The notes: generated by a model not told the origin, from the letters alone. A stretch of DNA of 64,000 bases from Rhytidiadelphus loreus (GCA_947034895.1 OX344765.1:28277001-28341000); one strand, 5' to 3'. Positions 1 through 12,339 are shown, numbered from the stretch's first letter. Made by a program: numbers and translations.

Positions 1-2798
1 TTGTCTGGCGTTTCGTATTCACGCTTCACACAACCCCGGACTGAAGTGGCAAATTCATTGTCCTTGCGGAACAAGAACAGGAGAGGAACGTCATCAGCTA
101 TGTTGCGATTTGTGCAGTTGTCCAGCATCTCTGCCTTAGCTGGCACGTAAGATGACTGCACGCAATCATAGTCCTTCAACTTGTAGGCCACGAATTTTAT
201 GGCGGCCTTCACGTCAACCTTGCTGCGCAAAATGAAGAGCCAGACTAGTGGCTCTGACATTTTCGACTCCATAATGTCTGAGAGAAACTTCAGCAGCAGG
301 TCAATTTCAACTATTTTGTTGGTGACCTTGCTCTTCGGATACTCTCTCACGTCCAACAGCGCCAAATAAATCTCACGTTGTTGGTATTGGTACTGCGTAC
401 TGGTCACCAGTGCCTTTGCCGCAATATCAATGCCCCTGACCTGCACACTTCCAGCTGGCTCTGGAAGCCTGTACTTCAGTCGCATGAACTGAGAGAACAT
501 ATGAAGGACCTCGGGAAAATTCTTCCCCAGATCCTTCGCTCGTTTACTCCAAGCGTCGTTTTGAAGCCTCTTCTTGAAGTATTCGTTCTTCGGGTGCGAG
601 ATGAGGAAGTCCCATGATGCGGATGTAAACTTGTGTCGCGCTTTCCAGGACTTCCATGTCCTTTCAATGACATCTCCCCCATTATCTATCAGTTTAAGGG
701 CGGTTTTGATGGCTGCGAGGTCCTGGATGATCACTTTCTTTCTCTTCCTCCGCTCCACCCAATCCCCAGCAGCCATGTTATCGGGGACTAGGATTTTCGT
801 CTTGGACACAGACACCTTCGGATATGTGGCTATCCGTTTCGGCGTTTCACCGAGCAAGTGCTGCGCAAATACTCCGTAGTCCTTGTTTGTGAAATGTCCG
901 CAGTGATAGAAGAACTCTCTCTTCAGAGACATTGCTTTCCTCTTGAAGCCTTTCAGATCCTTAAATTGCAGCCCAGTTATAGGCTCAATTAACTCACCCT
1001 CTGCATGCTTCGTGAGGAATCTCTCCCAAAACGCGAAGAGATCATCGGGTAATGTGATGATCTGAATTTCATTCTTCAGATCGTTCAGGCTTTTCACACA
1101 GGCTCCTTCTCTTCCTGGGTTGAAGTTCTGATATCGATCGAGAACTGCAATGGTGAATTCCTGCTCACCAAAGAAATTCACAAATATTAGAAATGTTTAG
1201 TTTCGTGACATCATTCAGATATACATTATCCTCGAGTCGACGATACTTGTTAACCCAATATATTCACTAACACATTAATTCCTACATCACTCAATGTACC
1301 ACAGTAGTTTTATATGTCCATTTATCATTGGCTGAAACTCTTGCACTATCGTCGACTCGACGATACTTAAAAATAAATTCGCCTCACCTCGTACTTTGCC
1401 AAGTCATATACTGCCTTATTTCTCCGGGTCACCGCCTCCGTTGCTACATCTGTGGCTCTCTGGCAGGTCAACCAGATATTCCGAAGGCTAATTATCTGAT
1501 TTCCCCATGTCGGTTGGGCGTGATCAAGGTGATTTGTGTAGTTGTAGAACTTCGAGATGTTCCTTAACTTGTTTGGATTCAAGGACCACACAATCCAAGC
1601 GTCCCAAGTTTGGAGCTCTATCCTCCTAGCCTCACCGCACCCTTCCTTCTGAAGCTCCTTTGAAGCGGTTACGCTATGCTGGCCATTAATTATCATGAAT
1701 TTGCCAGTTCGTATGTCGTCCCATTTCTCCGACTTCTTCTGCAGCAGCTCGTTATTTAGATCCACAGGAATGAGGCATAGAATTTGTCGCTGCTTCTTGT
1801 GCCCTAGTTGCACAAGTTCATTTTTCACTGAGTCGACTATGTTCGTCTGCAGTGTGCGAATGATGTACTGGTCTCGCGCTATTATGCACATGTACAACCT
1901 CCTGGTCCAGAAGGAAGCATGACTTGTGATCACTCCAGAAATCTCGTTGATAAATGGCAAACTTCTCGTGCTCTTTCATTTTGGATTGTGATATCGATGG
2001 CGTTGCTTCTGCTGTCGTTAGTATTGACCCCGAACTTCCTGCCTCGGCAGTTCCACCCGGAAGGTTTGATTTTCTCCTCTTCCTACTTGATTCCCCTGGT
2101 TGCTGTTGGAGTGGATCCCGCTGCCTGGGTTGGGACATCGCTTGTGATGGTCTGGTACTGCGACTGCCCTCCCCAATACGACCAGAAGGAGGTTGCTGAC
2201 CAGCATCAGATGCTCTCCTTGTTTCTCGAGACTGATTCCCACCCACGGTTGGGAGAGGAACCATATTTGTTAACGCGTAATGGTCTAGCGTTTGCCAAAT
2301 TAGTCGCAGTCTACTTGCGTTGGATTTGGCAGTGCCGTTCCTCCAGGGAACGTATCCGCATTTTTCAAATTCTTCGTTCAAGGAATCCATTTCGGATCCC
2401 TCTAGGAAGGTCATGAGGTTCTCCAGGTCAAACTTCCCGTGGTAAGCATTGACGTCGAGTACAAGAGAGTGACAATGCTTTCCTGGGTTCCCAGTATCAT
2501 CTACATCCCGTAGGACTATGACTACGTAGTTGCTCTGGTAGTCGTCGATTAGAATGACCTTCTCTTTCATGTTCCACGGGAGATATTGGGTTTTTCCCTG
2601 TGCTCGATATCTTAAATATACGTAATTCCTCCAGCGGCTAACCCCGAAACTCCACGTATTGATATGCTCTTTTAGTTGCCACAATTTTCCATAGGTGGCC
2701 TCCATTTCAAGTAGGAATGGTTCATTGTCAATGGGGTTGTTGAAAGGCTCGAGGTGACATTCAGTCACTAAATAGTTGTAATCATCCTGAGTCGCCAT
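1..2798 (-). CDS. Gene A: ParB/sulfiredoxin-like (NGQHS) protein, frameshifted, 3' end outside window
   Basis: Two exons, read right to left: 2798-1388 and 1160 to the window edge. The start is the ATG at 2796-2798. Residues 1-185 form a conserved-looking globular region, followed by a Ser/Gln/Pro-rich linker with a basic nuclear-localisation-like stretch RKRRKSN (about residues 239-245). The frame is then lost by +1 near 1885-1895. It resumes with ARDQYIIR, then INGQHS at about 1670-1690, then a Trp-rich stretch (TWDAWIVWSLN, QPTWGNQ). The NGQHS box resembles the G-x-x-R/S loop of the ParB/sulfiredoxin fold; that assignment is inference. The second exon has about 386 codons open without a stop and is not recognised. 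The single indel suggests a recently broken gene, an assembly error or a programmed frameshift. The gene is divergent from gene B and shares its palindromic sites. Function is unknown. Confidence 0.7.
1227..1245. repeat. Palindromic 19-mer, copy 1
   Basis: TATCCTCGAGTCGACGATA, one mismatch to the consensus TATCGTCGASTCGACGATA. It lies in the intron of gene A. Confidence 0.85.
1347..1365. repeat. Palindromic 19-mer, copy 2 (perfect)
   Basis: TATCGTCGACTCGACGATA, a perfect inverted repeat around one central base. It lies in the intron of gene A, 22 bp from the splice donor. Confidence 0.9.
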
Positions 2799-2849
2799 CG
2801 CTTGATTCCTGGTTTTTCCATTTACAGAAATATTTTCAGTACACTATGA

Positions 2850-2868
2850 TAACGTCGATTCGAGGATA
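2850..2868. repeat. Palindromic 19-mer, copy 3
   Basis: Three mismatches to consensus (TAACGTCGATTCGAGGATA). It starts 52 bp upstream of the gene A start codon. Confidence 0.6.
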
Positions 2869-3063
2869 GATTAAGGTCGATGTTATCCACAGTATTAGAT
2901 CGCTTTCTGAATTGTCATGGTTTATGGACTTCCCTACTTTTAACTGAACTCAGCCTAATTGCACAAAATTTATGTGTGGGGTTTCTTTATGTATTTTTCT
3001 CCTCTATTTCTTATGGAATATGTTTATGTTCTTAATAGTTACTTGCCTTCAGTGTTTGAAATG

Positions 3064-3082
3064 CATTGTCGAGTCGACGATA
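3064..3082. repeat. Palindromic 19-mer, copy 4
   Basis: CATTGTCGAGTCGACGATA, two mismatches, in the 5' flank of gene A. Confidence 0.8.
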
Positions 3083-3257
3083 CCCACTGCAGCTTTCGGT
3101 ATGGTTGATTATGTAATGCCTCTGCATTTTTGTTTTATTTTATGACTTCATTATGTACTTTTCTGAGCACTGGTGTCAGTGACTCGTCGTTATTCGATTG
3201 CAGGTGCTGGTTGAGGTCATTAGTTTCTAATCAGTCTTTTGATTTTGGATTTCTAGT

Positions 3258-3276
3258 TATCTTCGAGCCGACGATA
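3258..3276. repeat. Palindromic 19-mer, copy 5
   Basis: TATCTTCGAGCCGACGATA, two mismatches, in the 5' flank of gene A. Confidence 0.75.
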
Positions 3277-3303
3277 GACTCTTTGTGTGTCCCAATATAT
3301 ATG

Positions 3304-3322
3304 TATCCTCGAGTCGATGATA
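3304..3322. repeat. Palindromic 19-mer, copy 6
   Basis: TATCCTCGAGTCGATGATA, two mismatches, 27 bp from copy 5 in the 5' flank of gene A. Confidence 0.75.
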
Positions 3323-3984
3323 AACCTTTTCAATGTGCAAGGAATTGATCAAGTGAACAGAAACCCTAATTCCACAACATCAGACACCTACAGTTCTCAG
3401 AGAGTTTATGGTGTTGCAAAGAAAAGTAACTACAATGTTTCAAACAAGCATTACAGTATTCTGTACGTGGTTTTCTTCAAATATAATATTGAAGAGCTGA
3501 TTCAACTAAACCCTACATGAAAGTTACAGAAAACACAGACCTTGAAATCTCTTTCTTGCTGTACTTGTGGACGCTCCTCCCAGAAAGCTTGAAGAATGAG
3601 CACAGCAACTGATAAAATGAAAGTAGAATTAGCTTAAACGAAAATTCACTGCATAGATGATTGCAAATTTGGAAGTAACCCAAAACCCTAAATCCTTCAT
3701 TTCAAACCAAAATCGAAGGACAAGCAACTTAAGTTGCTGAAATCATTGAAGTTGAAAACTATAAGACCTAAAGTCACTGAAGTTGAAAACTGATTTGAAA
3801 AAAAAAAAAAAAAAAACTTGGACTTTTCAAATCAAATCTCACACTCATTCTCGTAGTCAATCCTACACAAACCCTCAGCAACAACCCTGCACTCCACAAA
3901 ACAACATCACAAAATGAAGACTGCACATCGAAAAGAGAGAAACAACAAGAAAACAGTGGAGAAGAAAACCTAGTGAAGCACGGT

Positions 3985-4470
3985 CGGTGGTAGCAGGATT
4001 CGGCAGGATCAACGCTGGAGGAGCGCAGCAGCAGGAGCGCACGAATCCACAAGCAAGAGCGCACGCAGAAATCCAGGAAAAGAAAAGCGCCGCGCAAGTC
4101 CGCAAGCTGGAAACTCTAACTCTAACTCGGAAGCATCAGGGAGCTGCCACAAGCACAAGAAACCCCAACTCCGGCACGACCGCAAGCACAAGAAACCCTA
4201 ACTCCGCCACGGCACGCAGACAGTAGGGAAGTACAGGTTCAAAGTGCGAATCCTCCATCCGCATTCCGAGGAGAGAGAAGATTGAACGAGCCTACACCGA
4301 GCCGCCGAACAATTGCCGAAGCAATTACCAAACCTGAAGCTGAAACCGAGGCCGAGCCCCGGATACCAAACCTGAGGACAAACCTCGCCGAAGCTACTTA
4401 CTAGACATAATCCCGAGTCCCCAAGTGCCAAACCTAATGATGAACCGGAAACTTACAAAAGCAAACTTAA
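3985..4470. other. GC-richer block upstream of gene A (possible promoter/leader)
   Basis: This stretch is distinctly richer in G and C than the DNA on either side and lies about 1.2-1.7 kb upstream of the gene A start. It contains two copies of a 34-bp-period repeat (about 4145-4173 and 4179-4206, core acaagcacaagaaaccc). No convincing ORF or TATA box is seen. A promoter and untranslated leader for gene A, read leftward, is the simplest guess. A poly-A run lies just before it at 3798-3816. Confidence 0.3.
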
Positions 4471-7400
4471 ACAAAGCTTCTTAAACCTACCGAGCTTGAA
4501 ACGAAATGCCTCGAACACTATGAGGCACCCTTTTGGAGATTGGCACCAGAGGGCTAGATTTCAACATTTAAAAATATATGTCTACTTTTTACCAGCTAAA
4601 AGTTAAAAAATTTGCCTTGAATTTCCTCTTTGTATTTAAAATATGGATGAAATTGCGAAATTTGCATAAAGAAGTACTTGAATAGGACTGAAAAGTCTTT
4701 TTGTAACCAAAACATGGATGAATGTAGAAATACAATGCTTTGCCAATTTTGAAATGATCAACATCATGGCACTTTGTGAAAAAAGAAAAGAAAAGGGTTG
4801 CTACCAGTAGAAATGGAAGGCTAAAGTGCAATTCTTAAGAAGTGTACAATTTATACTAATATTTTTAGGAACATGAAGGAAATTTATAGTTGATAATTTT
4901 GAAAATTCAAAAATTATTATTGCAAATTTTAAAAACAATGAACTTAGAGATGTCCCCATGAATAGAAATTAATTCCATATGTAAAATAATTCCACGTGCA
5001 TGAAGAGCAAGCTTTTAGTATGAATCCTTTTTAATTAACTTCTAAACGATTCTGATTTTTTCTGGGATTCCCATCTCCTTGAAGACAATTTTTGAAAATA
5101 ATTATTGGAGTCTTCAAAAAAATGTGAAGAAGTTAAAAAAAAATAATAGGTTGAAGTTGTAAATAACTTGCACATGTTGAATGCATGAGCATTTTGGGAA
5201 AAACAATTTATTTATAATTTCCTAGGGGATATGCAGATGATGCCCGTAAGCTGTGCTTTAAGAAGAATTGGTCCGCAAAAGAAAAATCATCCATCTCATG
5301 GAAAAATGTAATGAAGATAAAAAAAAATGATAGGCACAAGTTTTAGGCGTCTTGTTTATTGTAAGACGCTTTGGTGTTCTATTTTATAAAATTACAGAGC
5401 ATGTCTCATTGTTTCCATGTTTTATCTTCCAAAAAAAAATGATAGAATTATAGTATACCCTAAACCCTTAGGAAATTATACTTGTGCCAAACGTATAAAA
5501 CTTTGACATATTTATGTGAAATTGAATACGTTCTAAGTATGTGACTTACAGAAATAACCCTATTGTAAGTTTTGCTAAATTTGTACATGAATTAAATTAC
5601 AAAATACTATCAAAACAATTCTTAATCGAAGAAGACGTTGTACAACATAAATTGTTTAAATTCAAAGAATTTAGAAGAGTTTGATGTCATGACCATTTAA
5701 CATTACTCTTATTTTCTTCTTTAATTTAAAGTAAAGTGGACCTTCGGAACAACCCTAGGCTAAAGTTCACTTAAAGTAGATATTATGTACCTTAAATGAA
5801 GGGTGTAGGCAAAACTTCATGCCCTACTTACTTATTATTTCCAACCATAATTGGTCAATCTTTGTACAACTTTATTAATTTAGTTAACTATGACATTGAA
5901 ATAATTAATAACACACTTTGTACAAAGAAGTACTCATGTTTACTATTGGGGCATCCCAATCCATGAGTTGAAGCGTAACTCACTTTAAAATGCACCATGA
6001 TTGTATTAGGACATTGCAATTACTTATGGTCTTTGCAATTGTGACCATTTTTTTATGTCATAATCATTATGAATCCATGCTAGCACACTTGAAGCTATTC
6101 TTTAATGTGTGTTGTTTAAAAAACAGTAAATACAAGTATGGTCAATGTTGAAGAAGTCACTCCAAAGTTCTTACAAGTAAGACCAATTAAATTATTTTTA
6201 TCTCCATGATATTAATATTGTTCTAGAAAACCACCCTAATCCTTTTTAAATTATTTTCTAAAAAATTATAAAAATTGCTTCAAAAAAATATAGGCAGATT
6301 ATATTTTCAATAACAACTGTATTTTGCCCAAAAAACTAGCATTGCCCATAACATTCTTATGATTGGTTTCAATGTACCCAACCAAAGCTCTAATTTTCAA
6401 AAGCAAGAACAAAATTTAAAGGTATTATGACTTTTTCCAATTGTTCAGTACTAATAAAGACATACAGCATGTACCTCATGTAAATAATTTCTTCCTCAAC
6501 TTCTTGTAATCATAAATATGCAACCTATTCCAATTTTTTGGACCCACCTGGTAACACGTATTGTATGCCATGTATTCTTGGGCTTGCGTTTCTACACTAC
6601 CGGTCATAGAAATATTCTTTTTACGTCAAGATTAGGTGGTACATCTCAATAAATATTAGCATCAACCTTACTTGATCATGGACCCTTCATCTCAAGAGTA
6701 TTTAGAACTTATCCCTATTTTCTTGGCCCCCGTTGACACACATATTGCATGCCATTAATTTTGTTCCTTGAATCTATAAACTGCAAGTCATGGTTTAATT
6801 CCTTCAATACAAGTATTACATAGTACTGCTCTTAAAATACACTTCAGTTGGTTAAAAAACATGTAGAAGTTTTCAATGTTTAGGAGATGTACAATTTCTG
6901 ATAGAATTCATTTCAATGAACACTATTGTATTATGTTTCCAAGGTGAATAACTCATGAACATGAAAGTCCATACCTTGTAGTTTAAAAAATCAAATGTAT
7001 TTAATTCATATAAGGAATAAGAAAAAAAATATATGTAAGTTATAAGATGTAGAGTTCAATGCATTACCAATTTCAGTTTATTGAACACTACTTTGAACCC
7101 TAAACTTATTACTATGTAAGCATCTTAATTATTGAAAAATGAATCTATAGGATGAATGGAAAACATTGTTAGACAAGGTGAGGTTCATTTGAACTATAAT
7201 TCTCCAACTTCATGCTACGCACATTAACTATTAAACTTTAGGATGAACTTCAAACACAATTCTACTTATCAGTTATTTGAATACTCATTTCTTTCCTATG
7301 TTTCTTTTTCATCCATTTTCACTAAATTTCTCAACCGAAAATCACATGAACTTCTCAAGCTTCTCTTAGTCACAAATTTTGTAGATTCCACATGCAAAAG

Positions 7401-9289
7401 GAGAGTTCAAAGCTATTCATAGTTTTAACACCCTCAGACATGATAAAACATTATAATCCTTCAACCCTTAAATGATATTGTGGTGTGTTTTCTTTTCCTT
7501 TGAGATCTCAGACATGTCTACTTCAAATTTGTAAGGTTATAAGTTTTTGTAAATGACACAACATACCAGAAAGTTGTCTTGTAGTCCAATTTAGAGCAAA
7601 TTCTTAGAGGCTCAAAACAAATCTTGGGCATTTGGGGGTAAAATATGCCAAACAAACATGATTTTAGGAAGTTCTGCTTTCCTTGCAAAAAAAATTTGTA
7701 TTTTAGAGAGTCACCTAATGGAAAAAAAACCCTCAGAGGATAAGAGGTCAAATACCCTGAATCGTGAAAGTTGAAGACCCTAAACCCTAAACCCTAAACC
7801 CTCAGCCATTGCTTGTGGGATATATTGTTTTCCAAAGTCTGTGGTAGAAAAATCCCCCTTTGGAGTAACATATATTTTTTATAAGGAATTATAATGTTTA
7901 ATCCTTATAAATAGATCTAAGTTTGTTACTGGCCTGTTTTTGTTAAAGGCTATTAAGTACTTGCTTTATACTAATTTTTGGTGGGTTTGGAGTTGTTTTA
8001 TGTATACCCTCACCAAAGTTTTAGTTACCTAATTACTAGGCTGGAATTTTTAGAAAACCTTGGTTGGAGTTAGTTTTACTCACCATTTATGATAAGATAG
8101 TCCCTCCCTCCCTCCTCATGTCACTTCAAAAACTTACCCTCCTCTTAGATTAATTGGCCATACATTTCATTTTCATTCTTTAGGAATATTGGTACCAATT
8201 TGTATGATTTTTTCATCATTGGTTACTCTATATTTCTTTTTCTTTTTAAACCTTGGGTTGGTTTGAAAAATTATTTGTGGTCCTAATTTAATTACATCAA
8301 TAGGATGTATATTAAAATTTACCACTTGAATAGCTATGGGGTTTTGTAGATTATAAAGACCAGTCCCTCATAGATAAAAGTCCAAAAGTGATATGGTTAA
8401 GCCATCACTTGTCTATACCATTCTATATTTATGGATGGTGGTTGTTATTTGGAAATCAATAGGATCTGTATGCACATGGTCTTTGTATCCATGCATGATG
8501 GACTTATGGACCCATATTAATTGTTGGGGGCCCTTATGGTACATGAGGGTTTGACTTGGCCCTTTCCTTGAGACCCAAGGCATGTTCCTTTGACCTAAAA
8601 TTAGGGTTTTTTGGAGCCCAAGCTGTTCTCTTCTAAGTTCCCTAAATTTTCTTCCCTAGTTCCCAATGAATTCTTTCTTGGTTCCCAAGGCAAAGAGAGA
8701 GTATAAAGGCTTAGTTGTAACCCTGCCTCAGCCTCTTACACCTGCTTAACTGTGGCTTGCTAAGTTGAGTTTCACAAAGGGTGATTTTTGTTGGAAGTGA
8801 CTGCATTTGTGAGGAGGGATGGCATCTTCATGGGTTTTTTAACTCACAATTTGGTGGACTATGGTTTATTTGTCATTTTCTTGCATGAAATATTAATTGA
8901 TGGGTAGTTTTCCTATTGTGATTGCAATGACACGCTGTTGTGAACTGAAGACACCTTGCATACGCAATTCTAACTAACTGTGTGTTTGTTGGATTGTATG
9001 GGTGCATGTGAGGTTCACAGCCTCTTTAGTATTTCTACCCTGACTACTTACTCCAAAGACTATGACAACTATTTTTATGGGTTACTAAATCATGTTGTAT
9101 GCTGGTTTTAGTTATTAGCTTGATCATGATGATTTTTTAGACTCTAAAAAGTTACCTGACATTTTGGAAATTTCTTCCTTGTAAGGATCTTGTTATAATT
9201 CCTTATTTGGTTTAGAAAAATACACTTCTTTATTTTGTTATCTTTTATTAAGGATGATTTGTTGGTTCTAATGTTTTTGGTATTACCTA
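4471..9289. other. AT-rich intergenic DNA, no gene seen
   Basis: I see only short chance ORFs in this stretch. The recognisable items are an interstitial telomere-type repeat at 7778-7802 and, at about 8520-8780, a TATA-containing segment (gtataaaggc at 8701-8710) that might be a retrotransposon LTR remnant. Confidence 0.5.
7778..7802. repeat. Interstitial telomere-type repeat (CCCTAAA)n
   Basis: Three perfect CCCTAAA units and a partial fourth. This is the Arabidopsis-type plant telomere heptamer and supports a plant origin. Single or double units also occur near 20461 and 24823. Confidence 0.85.
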
Positions 9290-10460
9290 AAGTTATGCTA
9301 GTTCTATTGGAAATTATTAGTACTATTGAGTCTATAATTTTTGTGGAGAAATTTCTCAAACCTTATTGATTTGGAGTTATCAATTTAGGTAGGAGATTTG
9401 CAGTCTATATTTTCTTTAAAAGCCTTGGTGATTTGATAGAATTACTTTGTATAGTACCTATCTTATCAAGTTTTATTTGGAATTCATTAGTCATATTTTA
9501 AACTATGATTTTCCAACTTAAAGTTTTGGCTTGATTGATTTGATAGGCCTTACTTTAATAGTATCTATCTCATCAAATCTTATATGGAGATTATTAGTAC
9601 TACGATGTCTTTGATTTCCATAAAAACTTTTAAATCATTATTGATTGGATGGTTTGACTTGAGAAAAGTAGCCATAGCATCAACTAAATAGAAAAGTGAT
9701 TAGTCTGTGATTTCTTGAAAATCTTTTTTAGAGCTTTGTTGATTTGATAATTGGCAGTATCTATCTTATCATAAACTCTGGAAATCATTAGTTTGGTTTT
9801 ATCTATGATTTCTTTAGATGTTTTCAAAAGCCTCTAATTAAATAGCTTTATTTAGGCTAATGCCTAAATTACCAAATTACAATTTGGAAATTATTTGTAG
9901 TGTTTTAACTATGATTTCTTATTTTGTTTTTAGAACCATATTGATTTGGTGGTTTAAACTCAAAGCAGTATCCATCTTATTAAATGTTTGAAAATCATTT
10001 TTATTAAGACTTTTTAGGGGCCTCTAAGATTTGATAGTTTTACTTTGTAATGTCTATCTTAGCAATTGGATATCATTAGTAGTGAATCCTCTATGATTTC
10101 TTTACGGCTCTGATGATCTATAGGCCTAATCTGAAAAGTACCTATATGATCAATCACAAATTAGAAATTATTAATACTATTATGATTTCTTTTGGAAAGA
10201 TTGTTGATTTAGTGGTTTAAATTACATCAACAATAGTTTGGAAATTATTTTAAGCCTTGATTTGATAAGGTTTTATTTGGTAGTGCCTATCTTATCAATT
10301 AATCATTTGGAAATCAATAGTTATGTTTATTCTATGATTTCCTTGTATATTTTATGGCTTGGTTGATTTGATAAAGGTTAAACTTGGAATTTGCCTTGTC
10401 TATCAATCATTGTTTGGAAAGTAATAGTCTTGAAAAGTTTATGATTTGGAAATTTATAGG
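9290..10460. repeat. Degenerate tandem satellite, period about 85-110 bp
   Basis: About ten diverged units follow one another. Each contains a tttgatag-like start, a box like tatctatcttatca, then ggaaatcattagta, then tatgatttctttg. The tatctatcttatca-like box is seen near 9457, 9564, 9668, 9758, 9860, 9967, 10050, 10138, 10282 and 10393. No coding potential is seen. Confidence 0.65.
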
Positions 10461-11366
10461 AAAAGCCATGTATAGGGATGTCCCTCCCACCCACCCGGGT
10501 TTCCTAAAAAACGTACACCTTAAATGCATACCCACTTTTATAAAACCCTGGAATCATGGCGAAAGGCTGAATCTGAAATAGATAGAATCGCACGAAAGCA
10601 CTCCTAAAAGGATGGCACTTTGTTTTTTCATGCTCTGACAGCGAAGCGCATCTCCTCGAGGTCAACGGAATACGGAAATAGAGGGCAACTGTGAAAGAAA
10701 GGAATCTTCTTTTATTGTATTCTTGTCAAAAAGTCTTTAAAAGCGCTCCCGAAAACGGGAAGCATTTAATTATTGTTGTCAGTGCAAGTGCATGAATGAG
10801 CCGTTAATATGCCGTTGATTTCTACAAATTTTGAATTCTAAAATGTTCGCGCCCATTCTTTCCCGCCCTTCCTACGGTACAGATTCTTAGTTTTTATTGG
10901 GTACCTTCATGCCGCGGCCTCGAATTCGCTTTGGATCCGCGCACCTGAAGTTCTTCTCTTCATTTTCTTGCAGCTCTAGCACTTGCGGACACCACGTTTT
11001 CTACTTATTTCCCAAGAAGACTTTGTTTTTCTGTTGCTGGTTATGTAGTCTGTGGAGAGCTCCCGAATCTCTCCCGTGGTCCTTCATTCTCAGAGTTAGT
11101 AAGTTGTATTTTGATTTGGGCTTTTCCACAGTACTAATCTTTGTCTACATGTTTGTGCTTCGAGTCGTTTCTTGAATGATCCTATGTTCATATTTGTGAT
11201 GTAAGTATTTGTCTGTTCGTAGTAATGAATGAGTTTTTGGACTTCTGGTATGGAAGAAGATGTGTGTGTGAATTCTATCGCTTTGACTAGTTTTGTGCAC
11301 TTCCGATTCTTACGGCGGAAAATGCGGAAATATGTTCTGCGTACTTATAATGTCTTCTATACATGG
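10461..11366. other. 5' flank of gene B, distal part
   Basis: This is more GC-balanced than the satellite before it, with a C-rich patch (cctcccacccacccggg, about 10484-10500) and a CpG-containing stretch at 10900-11100. It probably holds the promoter and non-coding leader of gene B, because the gene B start codon follows a splice-acceptor-like site and so needs an upstream exon. I could not place that exon or a TATA box. Confidence 0.3.
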
Positions 11367-11385
11367 TATTGTCGAGTCGACGATA
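11367..11385. repeat. Palindromic 19-mer, copy 7
   Basis: TATTGTCGAGTCGACGATA, one mismatch, in the 5' flank of gene B. Confidence 0.85.
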
Positions 11386-11414
11386 ACACAATTCAGTCAT
11401 GAAAATCGCAGAGT

Positions 11415-11433
11415 CATAGTTAAGTTGACAATA
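11415..11433. repeat. Possible decayed palindromic 19-mer
   Basis: 13 of 19 positions match the consensus (ends GACAATA). It is listed only because it sits between two good copies. Confidence 0.25.
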
Positions 11434-11505
11434 CCCTTGAGCAACTAATTATGGATTTTCATCGTAAAATCCAAGATACCCATCCTCCACCAAATTTTGG
11501 AGGGT

Positions 11506-11524
11506 TATCATCGACTCGACGATA
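11506..11524. repeat. Palindromic 19-mer, copy 8
   Basis: TATCATCGACTCGACGATA, one mismatch, 5' flank of gene B. Confidence 0.85.
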
Positions 11525-11813
11525 ATAATTTTCAACGGAATGCTTCGGGAATCCTGAATTTGATGGAATTCCATGCCCACCTAATTATGAAGAGTATCAT
11601 CCAATTAACGGTAGAAAATTTCTCAGTAATGAAATTGTACGGAATTAACTGTTTTGAGCAAGTGATTGTAAGTACATATAATTTATTGGATAATAATTAT
11701 TCTGGAAATATAGGTTATTTAATTAATTCCGTTGCCTACAATAAAAAATTCCATCCCGTTTTTGTCTTACAGTGGAGTCCCAGAATAGTGGTTTGCCATC
11801 ACCTACCTCATCT

Positions 11814-11832
11814 TATCGTCGAGTCGAGGATA
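11814..11832. repeat. Palindromic 19-mer, copy 9
   Basis: TATCGTCGAGTCGAGGATA, one mismatch, 5' flank of gene B. Confidence 0.85.
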
Positions 11833-12053
11833 AGCTGGAGTTCTCCTTTAGTCAAGGGCACTAACTACTTTGACATTGATGTACACTCCTTTAGTAAAGC
11901 TATTGTGTTCATCTTCAATCGAAAAATCAATATACTAGACAAAGATGTCGTTCTTGTTGTAATTGTGTATAATTACTTGTTCTTTGAGATGACATGATGA
12001 TTACTGGAATTGCGACATACACTCTTAGTCATGAAAATTCATGATTATTACTT

Positions 12054-12072
12054 TATCCTTGAATTGACTATA
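12054..12072. repeat. Possible decayed palindromic 19-mer
   Basis: 14 of 19 positions match the consensus (TATCCTTGAATTGACTATA). Confidence 0.3.
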
Positions 12073-12223
12073 TTTACATAGATTGTGTTCATCATGAAGT
12101 TCAGGTATTGTGCTTTATTCAAAGTGTCATGTCACGTAGTGAATGAATCTAATAGTGTAATTGCCTAAAATTTGGGGTCCTCTGTTTTCTTTTTTCTACT
12201 AAGGAATTTGAACTTTCACTGAT

Positions 12224-12242
12224 TATCGTCGAGTCGATGGTA
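12224..12242. repeat. Palindromic 19-mer, copy 10
   Basis: TATCGTCGAGTCGATGGTA, two mismatches, about 150 bp upstream of the gene B start codon. Confidence 0.8.
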
Positions 12243-12339
12243 TTGATGATCCACTAATGAGATGAAAATCTAGTTATGAGAGATTCCAGTACAATTTGGA
12301 ACGAATTCCGTGACCTGCATTTTCCATTTGCGTTTTGTT

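Larger units (their letters stand above)
1161..1387 (-). other. Intron of gene A carrying two palindromic 19-mers
   Basis: On the minus strand the donor is GAG|GTGAGG at 1388/1387 and the acceptor is GAGCAG at 1163-1161. Both flanking exons are phase 0, so the join reads ...LAKYE|EFTIAV. The 227-bp intron contains the only perfect copy of the palindromic motif (1347-1365) and a one-mismatch copy (1227-1245). Confidence 0.7.

Noticed and set aside
574..879. Plus-strand ORFs over 378-879 and 1919-2416
   Set aside because: They are antisense shadows of the gene A exons, which have a better coding pattern and proper splice sites.
3987..4431. Opposed ORFs in the GC-richer block upstream of gene A
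   Set aside because: Both are short, overlap each other and consist partly of a 34-bp tandem duplication, so a leader or promoter is more likely.
8520..9010. Possible solo LTR (TGTTGGGGG start, TATA-like gtataaaggc, then a leader-like segment)
   Set aside because: I found no matching second LTR, primer-binding site, polypurine tract or target duplication.
10651..10675. Partial look-alike of the palindromic motif (cctcgaggtcaacgg)
   Set aside because: The spacing between half-sites is wrong and the right half is not matched.
11497..11997. 166-codon ORF upstream of gene B containing two palindromic sites
   Set aside because: It opens on TTG, its composition follows the AT-rich background, and its sequence resembles no family. 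The palindromes are also found outside it, so it is probably a chance ORF in the leader or promoter.
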